From Gluconacetobacter liquefaciens (lineage in GTDB: Bacteria; Pseudomonadota; Alphaproteobacteria; Acetobacterales; Acetobacteraceae), in NCBI RefSeq assembly GCF_003350405.1, contig NZ_QQAW01000001.1, positions 62,001-126,000 of the forward strand: a stretch of DNA of 64,000 nt, in the 5' to 3' direction. Positions 7,928 to 17,310 of this stretch are shown here, in pieces. Each line of letters begins with the position of its first letter. Positions within the stretch are counted from its first letter, which is position 1. Below the pieces are notes generated by a model that was given only the letters and a program-made list of their open reading frames with translations, searched no databases and had not been told where the DNA came from. A program made the position numbers and the translations under genes.

Positions 7928-8134
7928 ATGGACCATTCACATTTCCCGACGTCGGGCATCGCCCGCACGGCCCTGCTGGTTGTCGCGATGCTGGGCCTGT
8001 CGGCCGGACTGTCGGCCTGCAATACGGTGCGCGGCGCCGGCCAGGATGTCAGCTCGGTCGGGCATAACGTGTCGCGGGGAGCCAGTGCATCGCAGAATGC
8101 GATAACCCGCTCGACCGGCGCGTCCGAACGATAA
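7928..8134 (+). CDS. Entericidin A/B-family small lipoprotein
   Basis: A 68-residue entericidin-like lipoprotein: a hydrophobic signal segment ending in lipobox LSAC, then the family pattern NTVRGAGQDVSSVGHNV. Entericidins are small envelope lipoproteins associated with stress and stationary phase. Start ATG 7928 is supported by a perfect GGAGG at 7918-7922 with 5-nt spacing; the in-frame ATG 7913 lies before that Shine-Dalgarno. A strong hairpin follows at 8141-8195, so it is a one-gene transcript. Confidence 0.85.
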   Translation: MDHSHFPTSGIARTALLVVAMLGLSAGLSACNTVRGAGQDVSSVGHNVSRGASASQNAITRSTGASER

Positions 8135-8140
8135 TCCTCG

Positions 8141-8195
8141 ATTGGGCAAGGGTCCGCAGGCATGCCTCTTGCATTCCTGCGGACCCTTGCCCAAT
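8141..8195 (+). terminator. Perfect 20-bp inverted repeat after the entericidin gene
   Basis: Arms at 8141-8160 (ATTGGGCAAGGGTCCGCAGG) and 8176-8195 are exact reverse complements with a 15-nt loop, six nt after the entericidin stop. No U-tract follows on either side, so it may act as an mRNA 3' stabiliser or factor-assisted terminator. It also insulates the FMN riboswitch transcript starting just downstream. Confidence 0.7.
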
Positions 8196-8232
8196 AGTAT
8201 TGGCGTGCCGGCTCCTGTAGCCGGCTAAATTG

Positions 8233-8400
8233 ACGTTCTCGGGGCGGGGTGAAAATCCCCACCGGCGGTAATTGCGCCCGGTCATCATGCCGGCAGCGCA
8301 TAAGCCCGCGAGCGCCCATCTGGCCTTATGGCCGGGGGGGGGGACAGCAGATCCGGTGTGATTCCGGAGCCGACGGTCATAGTCCGGATGAGAGAGAACG
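8233..8400 (+). promoter_or_regulatory. FMN riboswitch (RFN element)
   Basis: All conserved RFN pieces appear in order: the 5' closing strand ACGTTCTCGGGG, GGGGTGAAAATCCCCACCGGCGGTAA, AGCCCGCGAGCGC, GACAGCAGATCCGGTGTGATTCCGGAGCCGACGGT (given here in parts), ATAGTCCGGATGAGAGAGAACG and the 3' closing GAGAACG. It sits directly upstream of ribD, where FMN binding represses riboflavin synthesis in known examples. A variable stem carries a run of ten G residues (8334-8343). Confidence 0.95.
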
Positions 8401-8486
8401 ACGCTCGCAAGGCGCGCCATTCGTGACGCGTCGTCGGGTTGATGCGCCCCGGGTCCGTCCGCTGGATGGGACCATTGGTTTTGGCT

Positions 8487-9584
8487 ATGTGTGCGGTCAA
8501 TGCGGAATCCGAGGAAACGGGGCGTACCCCGACCGGTCGCGTTGCGTCCGTGGCCTTGCCCTCCCCCATTGCACTGGCTTTTCGCGCCGCGATCGACGAG
8601 GCCGCGCGCTTCGTCGGTGCGACGGCCCCCAATCCCCCCGTAGGCTGCGCCATCCTGGACCGTCATGGCGATATCCTGACCGTCGCCGCCCATCACCGTG
8701 CGGGCATGCCGCATGCCGAAGCGCTGGCACTACGCCAATGCGCCGAACTGGGGCTGATGGCACGCGCCGCCATCGCGGTCGTAACGCTGGAACCCTGCAA
8801 CCATACCGGCCGCACCGGCCCGTGCTCGGAAGCCATTCTGGCCTCGCCGATCCGCACCGTTTGGGTGGGCGTGGCCGACCCCAATCCGCGCGTTGCCGGC
8901 GGAGGCATCGACCGGCTGCGCGCCGGCGGCTGTGCCGTGCAGGTGCTGGACCAGGGCGTGGACCTAGCTGCCGCGTGCCGGGCGCTGATCGCGCCGTTCG
9001 CCCACTGGTCGCGAACCGGGCGGGCGTGGCTGACCGTAAAGCAGGCGGTGGATGCCGCCGGCTCCATGATCCCGCCCGCCGGGCGGACCACCTTTACCTC
9101 GGACACCGCGCTGACGCTGGCGCACCTTCTGCGCCGGGCGACCGATGCGATCGTGACCGGCGTCGGCACGGTACTGGCCGACCGGCCGGGACTGGATGTG
9201 CGCCGGGTGGCCGATCATGCGGGCCGCGTGCCCCGGCTGCTGGTCGTGTGCGACCGGAATGGCCGGGTGCCGGCGGACTGGCGCGCGAACGCGGTCGCGC
9301 GCGGGTTCGACGTACGGATCTGCGATGACATCACCTGCCTGCCCGAGATGCTGGGCGCGGCCGGCGTGCTGTGGGCCATGGTCGAGGCCGGGCCCGGCCT
9401 GCTGGCGGCGCTGCGTGCGGCGGGGCTGTGGGATGACTGGCTGACCATCGGGGTCGGCCCGGATGGAACCGAACGGCTGGATGTGGCCGTTCGCACGGGG
9501 ACGGACACGCCGCTGCGGCTGTTCCCGGAACTGGCGGCCGTGCTGACGGCGCCTGAAGGGGAAGCATGTTTTCCGGCATCATAG
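8487..9584 (+). CDS. ribD: Bifunctional pyrimidine deaminase/reductase RibD
   Basis: RibD performs two steps of riboflavin synthesis: deamination of the pyrimidine from GTP opening, then ribosyl side-chain reduction. The N-terminal deaminase has zinc motif HAE (GMPHAEALAL) and PCN...GPC (EPCNHTGRTGPCSEAI). The C-terminal reductase begins about residue 165 (GRAWLTVKQAVDAAGSM) with TGVGTVLADRP. I chose ATG 8487; earlier in-frame ATGs at 8439, 8442 and 8466 are possible and none has a clear Shine-Dalgarno. It overlaps ribE by 19 nt and is the first gene behind the FMN riboswitch. Confidence 0.9.
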   Translation: MCAVNAESEETGRTPTGRVASVALPSPIALAFRAAIDEAARFVGATAPNPPVGCAILDRHGDILTVAAHHRAGMPHAEALALRQCAELGLMARAAIAVVTLEPCNHTGRTGPCSEAILASPIRTVWVGVADPNPRVAGGGIDRLRAGGCAVQVLDQGVDLAAACRALIAPFAHWSRTGRAWLTVKQAVDAAGSMIPPAGRTTFTSDTALTLAHLLRRATDAIVTGVGTVLADRPGLDVRRVADHAGRVPRLLVVCDRNGRVPADWRANAVARGFDVRICDDITCLPEMLGAAGVLWAMVEAGPGLLAALRAAGLWDDWLTIGVGPDGTERLDVAVRTGTDTPLRLFPELAAVLTAPEGEACFPAS

Positions 9585-10183
9585 AGCATCTGGGCACCGT
9601 CACGCAGGCCCGGCGCGGCGACCGCGCGCTGCATGTCGCGATCGCCACCGGCATCGGCGACCTGTCGATGGGCGAGAGCATTGCGGTGAACGGCGTGTGT
9701 CTGACCGTCACCGAATTCGACGAGGCGGGTCATGCGTCCTTCTTCATCAGCATCGAGACGCTGGACCGGACCAGCCTGGGCCGCCTGGCCGAGGGGGGGC
9801 GGGTGAACCTGGAGCGGGCCGTCACCCCGGCCACCCGGCTGTCGGGCCATATCGTGCAGGGGCATGTGGACGGCACCGGGCGCCTGCTGGCGGTGGAGCC
9901 GGCCGGCGAGGCGCGGCGGGTGGTCTTTGCCATTCCCACCGCGCTGCGCCGCTATCTGGTCGAAAAGGGGTCGATCACCCTGGACGGCATCAGCCTGACG
10001 CTGAACGAGATCGGCGAGACCGGAACGGCAGGTGCCGGGCCGGACGAATTTCCTGTGGCCCTGATGATCATCCCACATACCTGGACCCATACCAGTCTGG
10101 GCACGCTGGCCCCCGGCGACGCGGTGAATGTCGAGGTGGATGTGATTGCCAAATATGTGGAGACACTATGTCAGTACCGGTAA
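9566..10183 (+). CDS. ribE: Riboflavin synthase, alpha chain
   Basis: A 205-residue riboflavin synthase, which dismutates two 6,7-dimethyl-8-ribityllumazine molecules. It has two tandem lumazine-binding barrels, each with the MFSGIIEHLG/GHIVQGHVDG type of signature; residues GESIAVNGVCLTVTEF and KGSITLDGISLTLNE are the paired substrate-site strands. It overlaps ribD upstream and ribBA downstream (ATG 10168, stop at 10183), so the operon is translationally coupled and under the FMN riboswitch. Confidence 0.95.
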   Translation: MFSGIIEHLGTVTQARRGDRALHVAIATGIGDLSMGESIAVNGVCLTVTEFDEAGHASFFISIETLDRTSLGRLAEGGRVNLERAVTPATRLSGHIVQGHVDGTGRLLAVEPAGEARRVVFAIPTALRRYLVEKGSITLDGISLTLNEIGETGTAGAGPDEFPVALMIIPHTWTHTSLGTLAPGDAVNVEVDVIAKYVETLCQYR

Positions 10184-11433
10184 TGGGCCCGCGCCTGCGG
10201 ACCGCGATCGAGGCGATCCGCGCGGGCGGCATGGTGATCCTGGTCGATGACGAGGATCGGGAAAACGAAGGCGACCTGGTGATGGCCGCCGATCTGGTCA
10301 CGCCTGCCGCGATCAATTTCATGGTCACGCATGCGCGCGGCCTGGTGTGCCTGCCGCTGGAGGCCGGACTGGTCGAGCAACTCGGCCTGCCGATGATGAC
10401 GCGGGTGAATACCTGCCCGCGCGAGACCGCCTTTACGGTTTCGATCGAGGCGCGGGAGGGCGTGGATACCGGTATTTCCGCCGCCGACCGGGCCCGGACC
10501 ATCCAGGTGGCGGTCGCACCAGGTGCCGGCCCGGCCGATCTGGTCTCGCCCGGCCATATCTTTCCGCTGCGCGCCGTGCCGGGCGGCGTGCTGGCGCGCA
10601 ACGGCCACACCGAAGCCTCGATCGAACTGGCACGCCTGGCGGGCCGGACGCCCGCCGCCGTGATCTGCGAGATCATGAACGAGGACGGGTCGATGGCGCG
10701 GATGGACGACCTGCACCCCTATGCCGAGCGCCACAAGCTGCCGATCCTGTCGATCGCGGAACTGGTGGACTGGCTGCGCGCCTGCGAGGTCGCCGCCGCC
10801 GCCGTGCCCGAACCGCGGATCGAGAAGGTCGCCCAGGCCGCGCTGCCCAGCATTTATGGCGGCGAGGACCTGGTGATCCACGCCTTTCGCGCCGCCGACG
10901 GGACGGAGCATGTCGCCCTGGTGAAGGGCGACCCCGCAAAGCCCGGCGCGGTGCCGCTGGTGCGGCTGCATTCGGAATGCGTGACCGGCGATGCGCTGGG
11001 GTCGCTGCGCTGCGATTGCGGCGCCCAGCTTCAGGCCGCGCTGGCGCGCATCGGCACGGCGGAAAGCGGCGTGCTGCTGTATCTGCGCGGGCATGAAGGG
11101 CGGGGCATCGGCCTAGCCAACAAGATCCGCGCCTATGCCTTGCAGGACCGTGGGCTGGACACGGTGGATGCCAACCACCGGCTGGGGTTCGAGACCGACG
11201 CCCGCGACTGGACGGCGGCCGGGGCGATCCTACGCGCGCTGGGCGTGCGGACACTGGACCTGATGACCAACAACCCGGCCAAGGTCACGGCGATGGAGCA
11301 GCATGGCTTTGCCGTGCGCGAGCGCGTGCCGCTGGAAATTGCACCCAACCCCTTCAACCGCGCCTATCTGGATGCCAAGCGCACCCGCATGGGGCACCAG
11401 CTTTTTGCCGCGATCGACGCAGTAGCGGAGTGA
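10168..11433 (+). CDS. ribBA: Bifunctional DHBP synthase/GTP cyclohydrolase II RibBA
   Basis: A 421-residue fusion supplying both riboflavin precursors. The N-terminal half (about 1-205) is 3,4-dihydroxy-2-butanone-4-phosphate synthase, with the acidic metal motif VDDEDRENEGDLVMAA. The C-terminal half (about 210-415) is GTP cyclohydrolase II, with the zinc-binding cysteines in HSECVTGDALGSLRCDCG and the RGHEGRGIGL active-site loop. Both active sites look intact; some alphaproteobacterial paralogues have a degenerate cyclohydrolase half, but this one retains its cysteines. ATG 10168 overlaps the end of ribE by 16 nt. Confidence 0.95.
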   Translation: MSVPVMGPRLRTAIEAIRAGGMVILVDDEDRENEGDLVMAADLVTPAAINFMVTHARGLVCLPLEAGLVEQLGLPMMTRVNTCPRETAFTVSIEAREGVDTGISAADRARTIQVAVAPGAGPADLVSPGHIFPLRAVPGGVLARNGHTEASIELARLAGRTPAAVICEIMNEDGSMARMDDLHPYAERHKLPILSIAELVDWLRACEVAAAAVPEPRIEKVAQAALPSIYGGEDLVIHAFRAADGTEHVALVKGDPAKPGAVPLVRLHSECVTGDALGSLRCDCGAQLQAALARIGTAESGVLLYLRGHEGRGIGLANKIRAYALQDRGLDTVDANHRLGFETDARDWTAAGAILRALGVRTLDLMTNNPAKVTAMEQHGFAVRERVPLEIAPNPFNRAYLDAKRTRMGHQLFAAIDAVAE

Positions 11434-11443
11434 AAGACCGACC

Positions 11444-11926
11444 ATGAGCACCAACAAGCCCACGACCTCGCCCGACCTCACCTTCGCCAGGCCGCCGCGC
11501 CTGGCGCTGGTGGTGAGCCGCTTCAACGAAACCGTGACCCACGGCCTGCGTGACGGCGCCCTGGAATGGCTGGGCGAGCATGGAATCACCGTTGCTGACG
11601 AGGATCTGCTGTACGCCCCCGGCGCCTATGAACTGCCGCTGCTGGCCCAGACCCTGGCCCGCACCGGGCGGTACGAAGGCGTGATCTGCCTGGGTTGCGT
11701 GATCAAGGGCGATACCGCCCATTTCGAATTCATCAGCCTCGGCACCGCAGTGGGACTGATGCAGGCGTCGCTGGCGACCGAAGTGCCGGTGGCCTTTGGC
11801 GTGCTGACGACCTACACCGACGAGCAGGCCGTTCTGCGCTCGCGCCATGACGAACATAACAAGGGGCGCGAGGCCGCGGCCGCCTGTGTGGAAAGTCTGG
11901 CCTTGATACGCAAAATCAAGGACTGA
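11444..11926 (+). CDS. ribH: 6,7-dimethyl-8-ribityllumazine synthase
   Basis: A 160-residue lumazine synthase condensing the RibBA and RibD products. Family motifs are VVSRFNETVTHGL, the YAPGAYELPLLAQ loop, CLGCVIKGDTAHFEF with the catalytic His, and FGVLTTYTDEQA. It follows ribBA by 10 nt and closes the four-gene riboflavin operon; nusB, often next in other proteobacteria, is absent here. The following gene hpnL is 68 nt away and belongs to a different pathway. Confidence 0.95.
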   Translation: MSTNKPTTSPDLTFARPPRLALVVSRFNETVTHGLRDGALEWLGEHGITVADEDLLYAPGAYELPLLAQTLARTGRYEGVICLGCVIKGDTAHFEFISLGTAVGLMQASLATEVPVAFGVLTTYTDEQAVLRSRHDEHNKGREAAAACVESLALIRKIKD

Positions 11927-11994
11927 TACGCTACTTCTGCACGCTGGCGGAGGCCGGCGCTGGGTCTGGCTGGGCCGGAACGCGGGAGCACGGA

Positions 11995-12999
11995 ATGAAG
12001 CTGGTGACTTTGGCCGCCGGATTGTTCGGCATGGCGCTCACGCTCTGGCTGCTTTCCCGCTTCGGCGTACACGCCATCCTGCATCTGGTCATGGTCGGCG
12101 GCTGGGGAATCCTGGCCGCGATCGTGTTTCATGCCATTCAGGTCCTGCTCTCCGCCCGGTCCTGGCAGGTCATTGCCGGACAGGATGAACCCGAACTGAA
12201 GCTGCGGGATTATGTGGCGCTGCGCTGCGTGCGCGAGGGCGTGAACAATCTGCTGCCGGTTGCCCAGGTTGGGGGGGAAGTGATCTCGGCCCGGCTGCTG
12301 GCACGGCGCGGGCCCGGCCTGCGCCGGGCGGCAGCGGCGACGATCTGCGACCTGACGATCGAACTGCTGAGCCAGGTGATCTTTACCCTGCTGGGGCTGG
12401 CGGTGCTGCTGTGCCTGGTCAAGCGGTCATCCGTGACGGACGAACTGGTGGAGAGCGCGGGGGTGGCGCTGGTGCTGGGGGCGGTGTGCCTCGGCAGCCA
12501 GTGCCTGGGCGCGGTTTCGGTCGTCGAGCGGCTGCTGGTGCGCATCGCGGCCCATCTGGGCTGGACGGGGGTGGAGAGCATCCGTGGCCTGCATAGCGAG
12601 ATCATGGGGCTGTACACGGCACCCGGCCACGCGATCCGGGCCGGTTTCTGCCAGCTTGTCGCATGGTCCCTCGGTGCGGTCGAAGTTTGTCTGATCCTGC
12701 ATTTCATGGGCCATGACCGGTCGCTCGCCCACGGTTTCGTGATCGAAAGCGTGGGACAGGCGGCCAAGTCGGTCGGGTTCGCCGTGCCGGGCGCTCTGGG
12801 CGTGTCGGAAGGCGGGTTCATCCTGGTCGGCAGCCTGTGCGGCCTGCCGCCGGCGGTCTCCATCGGGTTGTCGCTGATCAAGCGGCTGCGGGAGATCGCC
12901 TGGGGGCTGCCCGCACTCGCCGGCTGGCAGTGGATGGAAACGCACTGGCGAGGGCCGAGCCGCAAGCTGGACCACGGCGTAGGCCTGCCCGGCCACTGA
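11995..12999 (+). CDS. hpnL: HpnL-like hopanoid-associated membrane protein
   Basis: A 334-residue polytopic membrane protein of the lysylphosphatidylglycerol-synthase transmembrane/flippase-like superfamily, matching the HpnL group by its RCVREGVNNLLPVAQVGGEV motif and its place just before hpnN. About eight hydrophobic segments are visible. HpnL has no settled activity; a role in moving lipids between membrane leaflets is suggested by the superfamily. GGGAG lies 7 nt upstream of ATG 11995. The core squalene-hopene cyclase genes are not in the window. Confidence 0.75.
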   Translation: MKLVTLAAGLFGMALTLWLLSRFGVHAILHLVMVGGWGILAAIVFHAIQVLLSARSWQVIAGQDEPELKLRDYVALRCVREGVNNLLPVAQVGGEVISARLLARRGPGLRRAAAATICDLTIELLSQVIFTLLGLAVLLCLVKRSSVTDELVESAGVALVLGAVCLGSQCLGAVSVVERLLVRIAAHLGWTGVESIRGLHSEIMGLYTAPGHAIRAGFCQLVAWSLGAVEVCLILHFMGHDRSLAHGFVIESVGQAAKSVGFAVPGALGVSEGGFILVGSLCGLPPAVSIGLSLIKRLREIAWGLPALAGWQWMETHWRGPSRKLDHGVGLPGH

Positions 13000-13245
13000 T
13001 GAGGCCCATGGGATGTGCGCCTGACGCGGCAGGCAGGACACAGTCTGTCTTAAAATACTGTTTTTTCTTCCCTTCGGCGGGTGTGGTACACACCGAAACG
13101 ACTTCCTCCGCGTTGACAGGCAAGGCGGCATGCCGAACATGCGCCTTGCATCCGGTTATCATCATGGGTCAAACGATCCCCCATCGCGTGGCATTGCCTT
13201 CGTTGCAGCCGCGCCTTTCGTACCTCAAGGGCTGAATTACGAATC

Positions 13246-15837
13246 ATGCCGTCCATTCCGATCGGTCGCCTTGTGGCGTTCTGTTCCCGCCATGCCGTGC
13301 TCACACTGGTGCTGTTCGCGCTGCTCGTCGGGGGGGCGGTTATGTGCAGCATGAAACGGCTGGGGGTCACGACCGACACCGGGACGATGTTTTCCTCCAC
13401 CCTGCCGTGGAAGCAGCGGTCGGACCAACTGGCGCGCCTGTTCCCCCAGAACCAGGACCAGATGGTGGCGGTCATCGACGCCGACCTGCCGGAAGAGGCC
13501 ATGGTCACGGCGCGCGAACTGGCCGCGCGGCTACAGCATGACAAGCATTTTCTGTCGGTGACCATCCCGCAGGACGATCCTTATCTGGTGCGCAACGGGC
13601 TGCTGTTTCTGGACCAGAAGAACCTGTCTTCGGTGCTCGATACGACCGTGACGGCGCAACCCTTTCTGGGCGGCCTGGCGGCCGACCCGTCGGGGCGCGG
13701 GCTGTTCGACGCGCTGTCGCTGATCGCCCTTGGGGTGTCGCAGGGCCAGGCGGACCTGAAATCTTTCCAGCCGGCGCTGACCGGCTTTGCCGACACGCTG
13801 GAACAGGCCGCCGACGGCACGCCCCAGCCCCTGTCGTGGGAGCGGCTGCTGGCTGGCAGCCTGGCCGACCTGGCGGGCAAATACGTCTTCGTCGTAACCC
13901 GGCCGAGCCTGGATTACGGATCGTTCCAGCCGGGAGGCGAAGCCAGCGACGCGATGCACAAGGCGATCGCAGGGCTGGAATTCGTGCGCTCGGGCCATGC
14001 GCGGGTCCATATTACCGGTGATGTGCAGATCAGTGACGAGGAGTTTGCCACCGTGGCCCAGGGCATGGTGGCGGGGCTTGTGGGGTCGCTGGTGCTGGTG
14101 ACGCTGTGGCTGTTCCTGGCGGTGCGGAGCTGGCGGATTATCGTGCCGATCGTGGTGACGCTGGTCGCGGGACTGGTGCTGACCACCGGGTTCGCGGCCC
14201 TTGCGGTCGGGACGCTGAACCTGATCTCGGTGGCGTTTGCCGTGCTGTTCGTGGGCATCGCGGTCGATTTCGCGATCCAGTTCTCTGTACGTTTCCGCGC
14301 CCAGCGCCTGCCCTCGGGCCAGATTCCGCCGATCCGGACGGCGCTGGAACATACGGGGGAGGAAACGGGCCACCAGATCCTGGTAGCGGCCATGGCGACG
14401 ATGGCCGGCTTTCTGGCCTTTACGCCCACCGCCTTCGTCGGTGTGGCGCAGCTTGGGCTGATCGCCGGCTTCGGCATGCTGATCGCCTTTATCTGCACCG
14501 TCACGCTGCTGCCCGCACTGCTGCTTGTGTTCCATCCGCCGCTGGACCAGCAGGTGGCGGGCTTTGCCTTCGCCAGGCCGGCGGACCGTGCGGTGCGCCT
14601 GTATCGCACGCAGATTCTCAGCGTCTTTACCTTTCTGGCAGTACTGGGGGCGGCGCTGATCCCGGTGCTGACCTTCGATGCCGACCCGCTGCATACCAAG
14701 GACCCGAAGTCGGAAGGGATGCGCACGCTGAAGCTGCTGATGAAGGACCCGCAATCCTCGCCCTATGGCGCGGAGGTGCTGGTGCCCGACCTGAAGCAAG
14801 CCCAGCTGCAGGCCGACCGGCTGGCCAGCCTGCCGCTGGTGGACGATGCGATGTGGCTGGGCACGCTGGTGCCCGCCGACCAGACGCCCAAGCTGGCGAT
14901 GATCCAGGATGCGGCCTCGATCCTGCTGCCGACGCTGGTGGTGCCCAATCCGCGCCCGGCGCCGGATGCCGCCGCCCTGCGTGCCTCGGCCGCCAAATCG
15001 GCGCATGACCTGGGCGCCGTGCTGGACCGGCTGGACCCGCATGACCCGCTACGCCGCATACAGGCGGCGCTGGACCGGCTGTCGCACGCGCCCGACGAAC
15101 GGCTGATGGCGGCGAATACCGCGCTGGTCCGCTTCCTGCCCGGACAGTTGGACCAGTTGCGCCAGATGCTGGGCGCCCACGCCGTGACCCAAGATGATGT
15201 ACCGCCGTCGATCCGGCGTGATTATCTGCTACCCGATGGCCGGGCCATCGTCTCGGTCCATCCCAAGGCGGGCATGGACAGCAATAGCGAGTTGCGCCGC
15301 TATGTGAACGAAATCACCAGCGTGGCGCCCGATGCCGGCGGGCCGGCGGTGGAAGTGGTGGAAAGCGCCGCCACCATGGTCCACGCCTTCGTCTTCGCGG
15401 CGCTGTCGGCCATCGGCATGATCGCTGTGATCCTGCTGGTGGCTTTGCGCCGGGTGCTGGACATGGCGCTGGTGCTGGCGCCGCTGCTGCTTTCGGCCTT
15501 GATGACGGTGATCCTGATCGTCATGGTGCCGGAGCAGCTCAATTTCGCGAACATCATCGCCCTGCCCCTGCTGCTGGGCGTGGGGGTGTCGTTCAACATC
15601 TATTTCGTCATGAACTGGCGGGCGGGGGTGCGCGCACCGCTCTCCAGCCCGACGGCGCGGGCGGTGCTGTTCTCGGCACTGACGACCAGCACCGCCTTCG
15701 GCTCGCTGGCGGCATCGCACCATCCGGGCACGGCCAGCATGGGCCGGCTGCTGCTGCTGTCGCTGGCCTGCACCCTGCTCGCTACGCTGATCTTCGTGCC
15801 GGCGCTGCTGCCCAAGCGGGCGATCGACGAGCGGTAA
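13246..15837 (+). CDS. hpnN: RND-type hopanoid transporter HpnN
   Basis: An 863-residue RND-family transporter of the HpnN type, which in other alphaproteobacteria moves hopanoids to the outer membrane. One transmembrane helix near residue 15 is followed by a large periplasmic domain, a block of five helices (about 265-430), a second helix and periplasmic domain (about 445-700), and another five-helix block (about 710-855). MMPL-type signatures are FVGIAVDFAIQFSVRF and LLLGVGVSFNIYFVMN. It lies 246 bp after hpnL, long enough for its own promoter; a TTGACA box at 13114 has no good -10 match. Confidence 0.85.
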   Translation: MPSIPIGRLVAFCSRHAVLTLVLFALLVGGAVMCSMKRLGVTTDTGTMFSSTLPWKQRSDQLARLFPQNQDQMVAVIDADLPEEAMVTARELAARLQHDKHFLSVTIPQDDPYLVRNGLLFLDQKNLSSVLDTTVTAQPFLGGLAADPSGRGLFDALSLIALGVSQGQADLKSFQPALTGFADTLEQAADGTPQPLSWERLLAGSLADLAGKYVFVVTRPSLDYGSFQPGGEASDAMHKAIAGLEFVRSGHARVHITGDVQISDEEFATVAQGMVAGLVGSLVLVTLWLFLAVRSWRIIVPIVVTLVAGLVLTTGFAALAVGTLNLISVAFAVLFVGIAVDFAIQFSVRFRAQRLPSGQIPPIRTALEHTGEETGHQILVAAMATMAGFLAFTPTAFVGVAQLGLIAGFGMLIAFICTVTLLPALLLVFHPPLDQQVAGFAFARPADRAVRLYRTQILSVFTFLAVLGAALIPVLTFDADPLHTKDPKSEGMRTLKLLMKDPQSSPYGAEVLVPDLKQAQLQADRLASLPLVDDAMWLGTLVPADQTPKLAMIQDAASILLPTLVVPNPRPAPDAAALRASAAKSAHDLGAVLDRLDPHDPLRRIQAALDRLSHAPDERLMAANTALVRFLPGQLDQLRQMLGAHAVTQDDVPPSIRRDYLLPDGRAIVSVHPKAGMDSNSELRRYVNEITSVAPDAGGPAVEVVESAATMVHAFVFAALSAIGMIAVILLVALRRVLDMALVLAPLLLSALMTVILIVMVPEQLNFANIIALPLLLGVGVSFNIYFVMNWRAGVRAPLSSPTARAVLFSALTTSTAFGSLAASHHPGTASMGRLLLLSLACTLLATLIFVPALLPKRAIDER

Positions 15838-15956
15838 GGCCGACCTCGCCGATATCTCCCGCCAGGGCTTTGCCCTTGATTCACCAAAGGGCGGCGGCCC
15901 TTTGGAAACCCAATCGTCTGGCGATGATCGGGGAGTTGGGATGGCCGCCGGGGGCT

Positions 15957-17213
15957 TCAGATATCCTTGATGGGCTTGTGCGGCAGATGCACGTCGCGGC
16001 CGGTCAGCATCATGTTCCAGTAAAGCTGCGGGAACACTTTGGTCTTGAGGACCCAGGCGAAGCGGCTGGGCTTGCGCTGGTCGTAATGGAAGCTGGGGGC
16101 CGGCACGCCGCCATAGAGGAATTCCGCCAGCACCACGCGCCCGTAGGACACCGTCAGCGGGCAGGCACCGTACCCGTCATAGGCACCGGCCAGCGGGCGA
16201 CCATCGAGCGAGGCCAGCAGGTTTTCGACCACTACCGGCGCCTGGGCGCGGGCGGCGGCGGCCGTCTTGGCATTGCTGGTGCCGATGACGTCGCCCAGGC
16301 CGAACACGGTGTCGAAACGCACATGGCGCAGGGTCGTGGCATCGATATCCAGCCAGCCGGCGGTGTTGACCAGCGGGCTGGACTTGATGAAATCGGGCGC
16401 GCTCTGCGGCGGGGTGACGTGCAGCATGTCGAAACCGCGCGTAACCATGCTGCTGCTGCCATCGGGCGCGGTGACGGCGAAGGTCGCCTGCCGCTTCGGC
16501 CCATCCACCGCCACCAGATTATGCTTCAGTTGCAGGTCGATGCCGTAATAATCGATGGCATCCTGTAGCGAGGGCACGAAATATTTGACCCCGAACAACG
16601 CATCGCCCGCCACGTCGAATTCGACCTTCATGCGGCTCAGCACACCCTCGCGCCGCCAGTAGTCGGACGCCAGATAGGCGATTTTCTGCGGGGCGCCGGC
16701 ACATTTGATGGGCATCGGCGGCTGGGTGAACAGCGCCGTTCCGCCCTTGAGCGACTGAATGCAGGCCCAGGTATATTCGACCGTATCGCGGGAGTAATTG
16801 CTGCACACGCCGTTGCGGCCCAGCGTCTCCGTTAGGCCGTCGATCTTGCCCCAGTCCAGTTGCAGGCCGGGGCAGACCACCAGGCGGCGATAGCCGATAC
16901 GCCGGCCATCGGTCAGGGTGACGGCGTTTTCTTCCGGAGTGAAGGACGCGACGGTGGCCCGCAGCCAGCGTACGCCCTTGGGGATCAGCCCGCCTTCCTG
17001 CCGCAATGTATCCTTCAGGGACATGACGCCGGCCCCCACCAGCGTCCACCCCGGCTGGTAGGCATGGGTGGTGGCGGGGTCGATGACCGCGATCGACAGA
17101 TTGGGCCGCGCGCGCCGCAGGCGTGCGGCGACCGTCAGGCCCGCCGCCCCGCCGCCGACGATGACGACGGTGAAGCGGTCGCTGTCGGGAATATCCGTCT
17201 GGGTCGGGGCCAT
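15957..17213 (-). CDS. sqr: Type II-like sulfide:quinone oxidoreductase
   Basis: A 418-residue FAD-dependent oxidoreductase of the sulfide:quinone oxidoreductase family. The N-terminal dinucleotide fold is VVIVGGGAAGLTVAARLR. Two cysteines in SQR-like positions are visible in GVCSNYSRD and MPIKCAGAPQK; a C-terminal region (QLYWNMMLTGRD) fits membrane association. SQR oxidises sulfide to polysulfide and feeds electrons to quinone. No sulfur dioxygenase or rhodanese gene adjoins it, so a detoxification role is inference. It converges with hpnN. Confidence 0.8.
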   Translation of the reverse strand: MAPTQTDIPDSDRFTVVIVGGGAAGLTVAARLRRARPNLSIAVIDPATTHAYQPGWTLVGAGVMSLKDTLRQEGGLIPKGVRWLRATVASFTPEENAVTLTDGRRIGYRRLVVCPGLQLDWGKIDGLTETLGRNGVCSNYSRDTVEYTWACIQSLKGGTALFTQPPMPIKCAGAPQKIAYLASDYWRREGVLSRMKVEFDVAGDALFGVKYFVPSLQDAIDYYGIDLQLKHNLVAVDGPKRQATFAVTAPDGSSSMVTRGFDMLHVTPPQSAPDFIKSSPLVNTAGWLDIDATTLRHVRFDTVFGLGDVIGTSNAKTAAAARAQAPVVVENLLASLDGRPLAGAYDGYGACPLTVSYGRVVLAEFLYGGVPAPSFHYDQRKPSRFAWVLKTKVFPQLYWNMMLTGRDVHLPHKPIKDI

Positions 17214-17310
17214 GGGTGTCTCCTTACGCTGGTATTCGTATGGAGGACGATCCTAATGGCCCGTTTCCGAAATTCGTAGGCGAATTTCGGAGGTCAGCCG
17301 GGCGGCCGGA

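Noticed and set aside
13081-13145. GGTGTG/CACACC inverted repeat and TTGACA before hpnN as a promoter
   Set aside because: No -10 box at proper spacing and the stem is short.
13531-15042. Long minus-strand Gln/His/Arg-rich frame opposite hpnN
   Set aside because: Composition typical of GC-rich antisense shadow; hpnN is clearly the gene.
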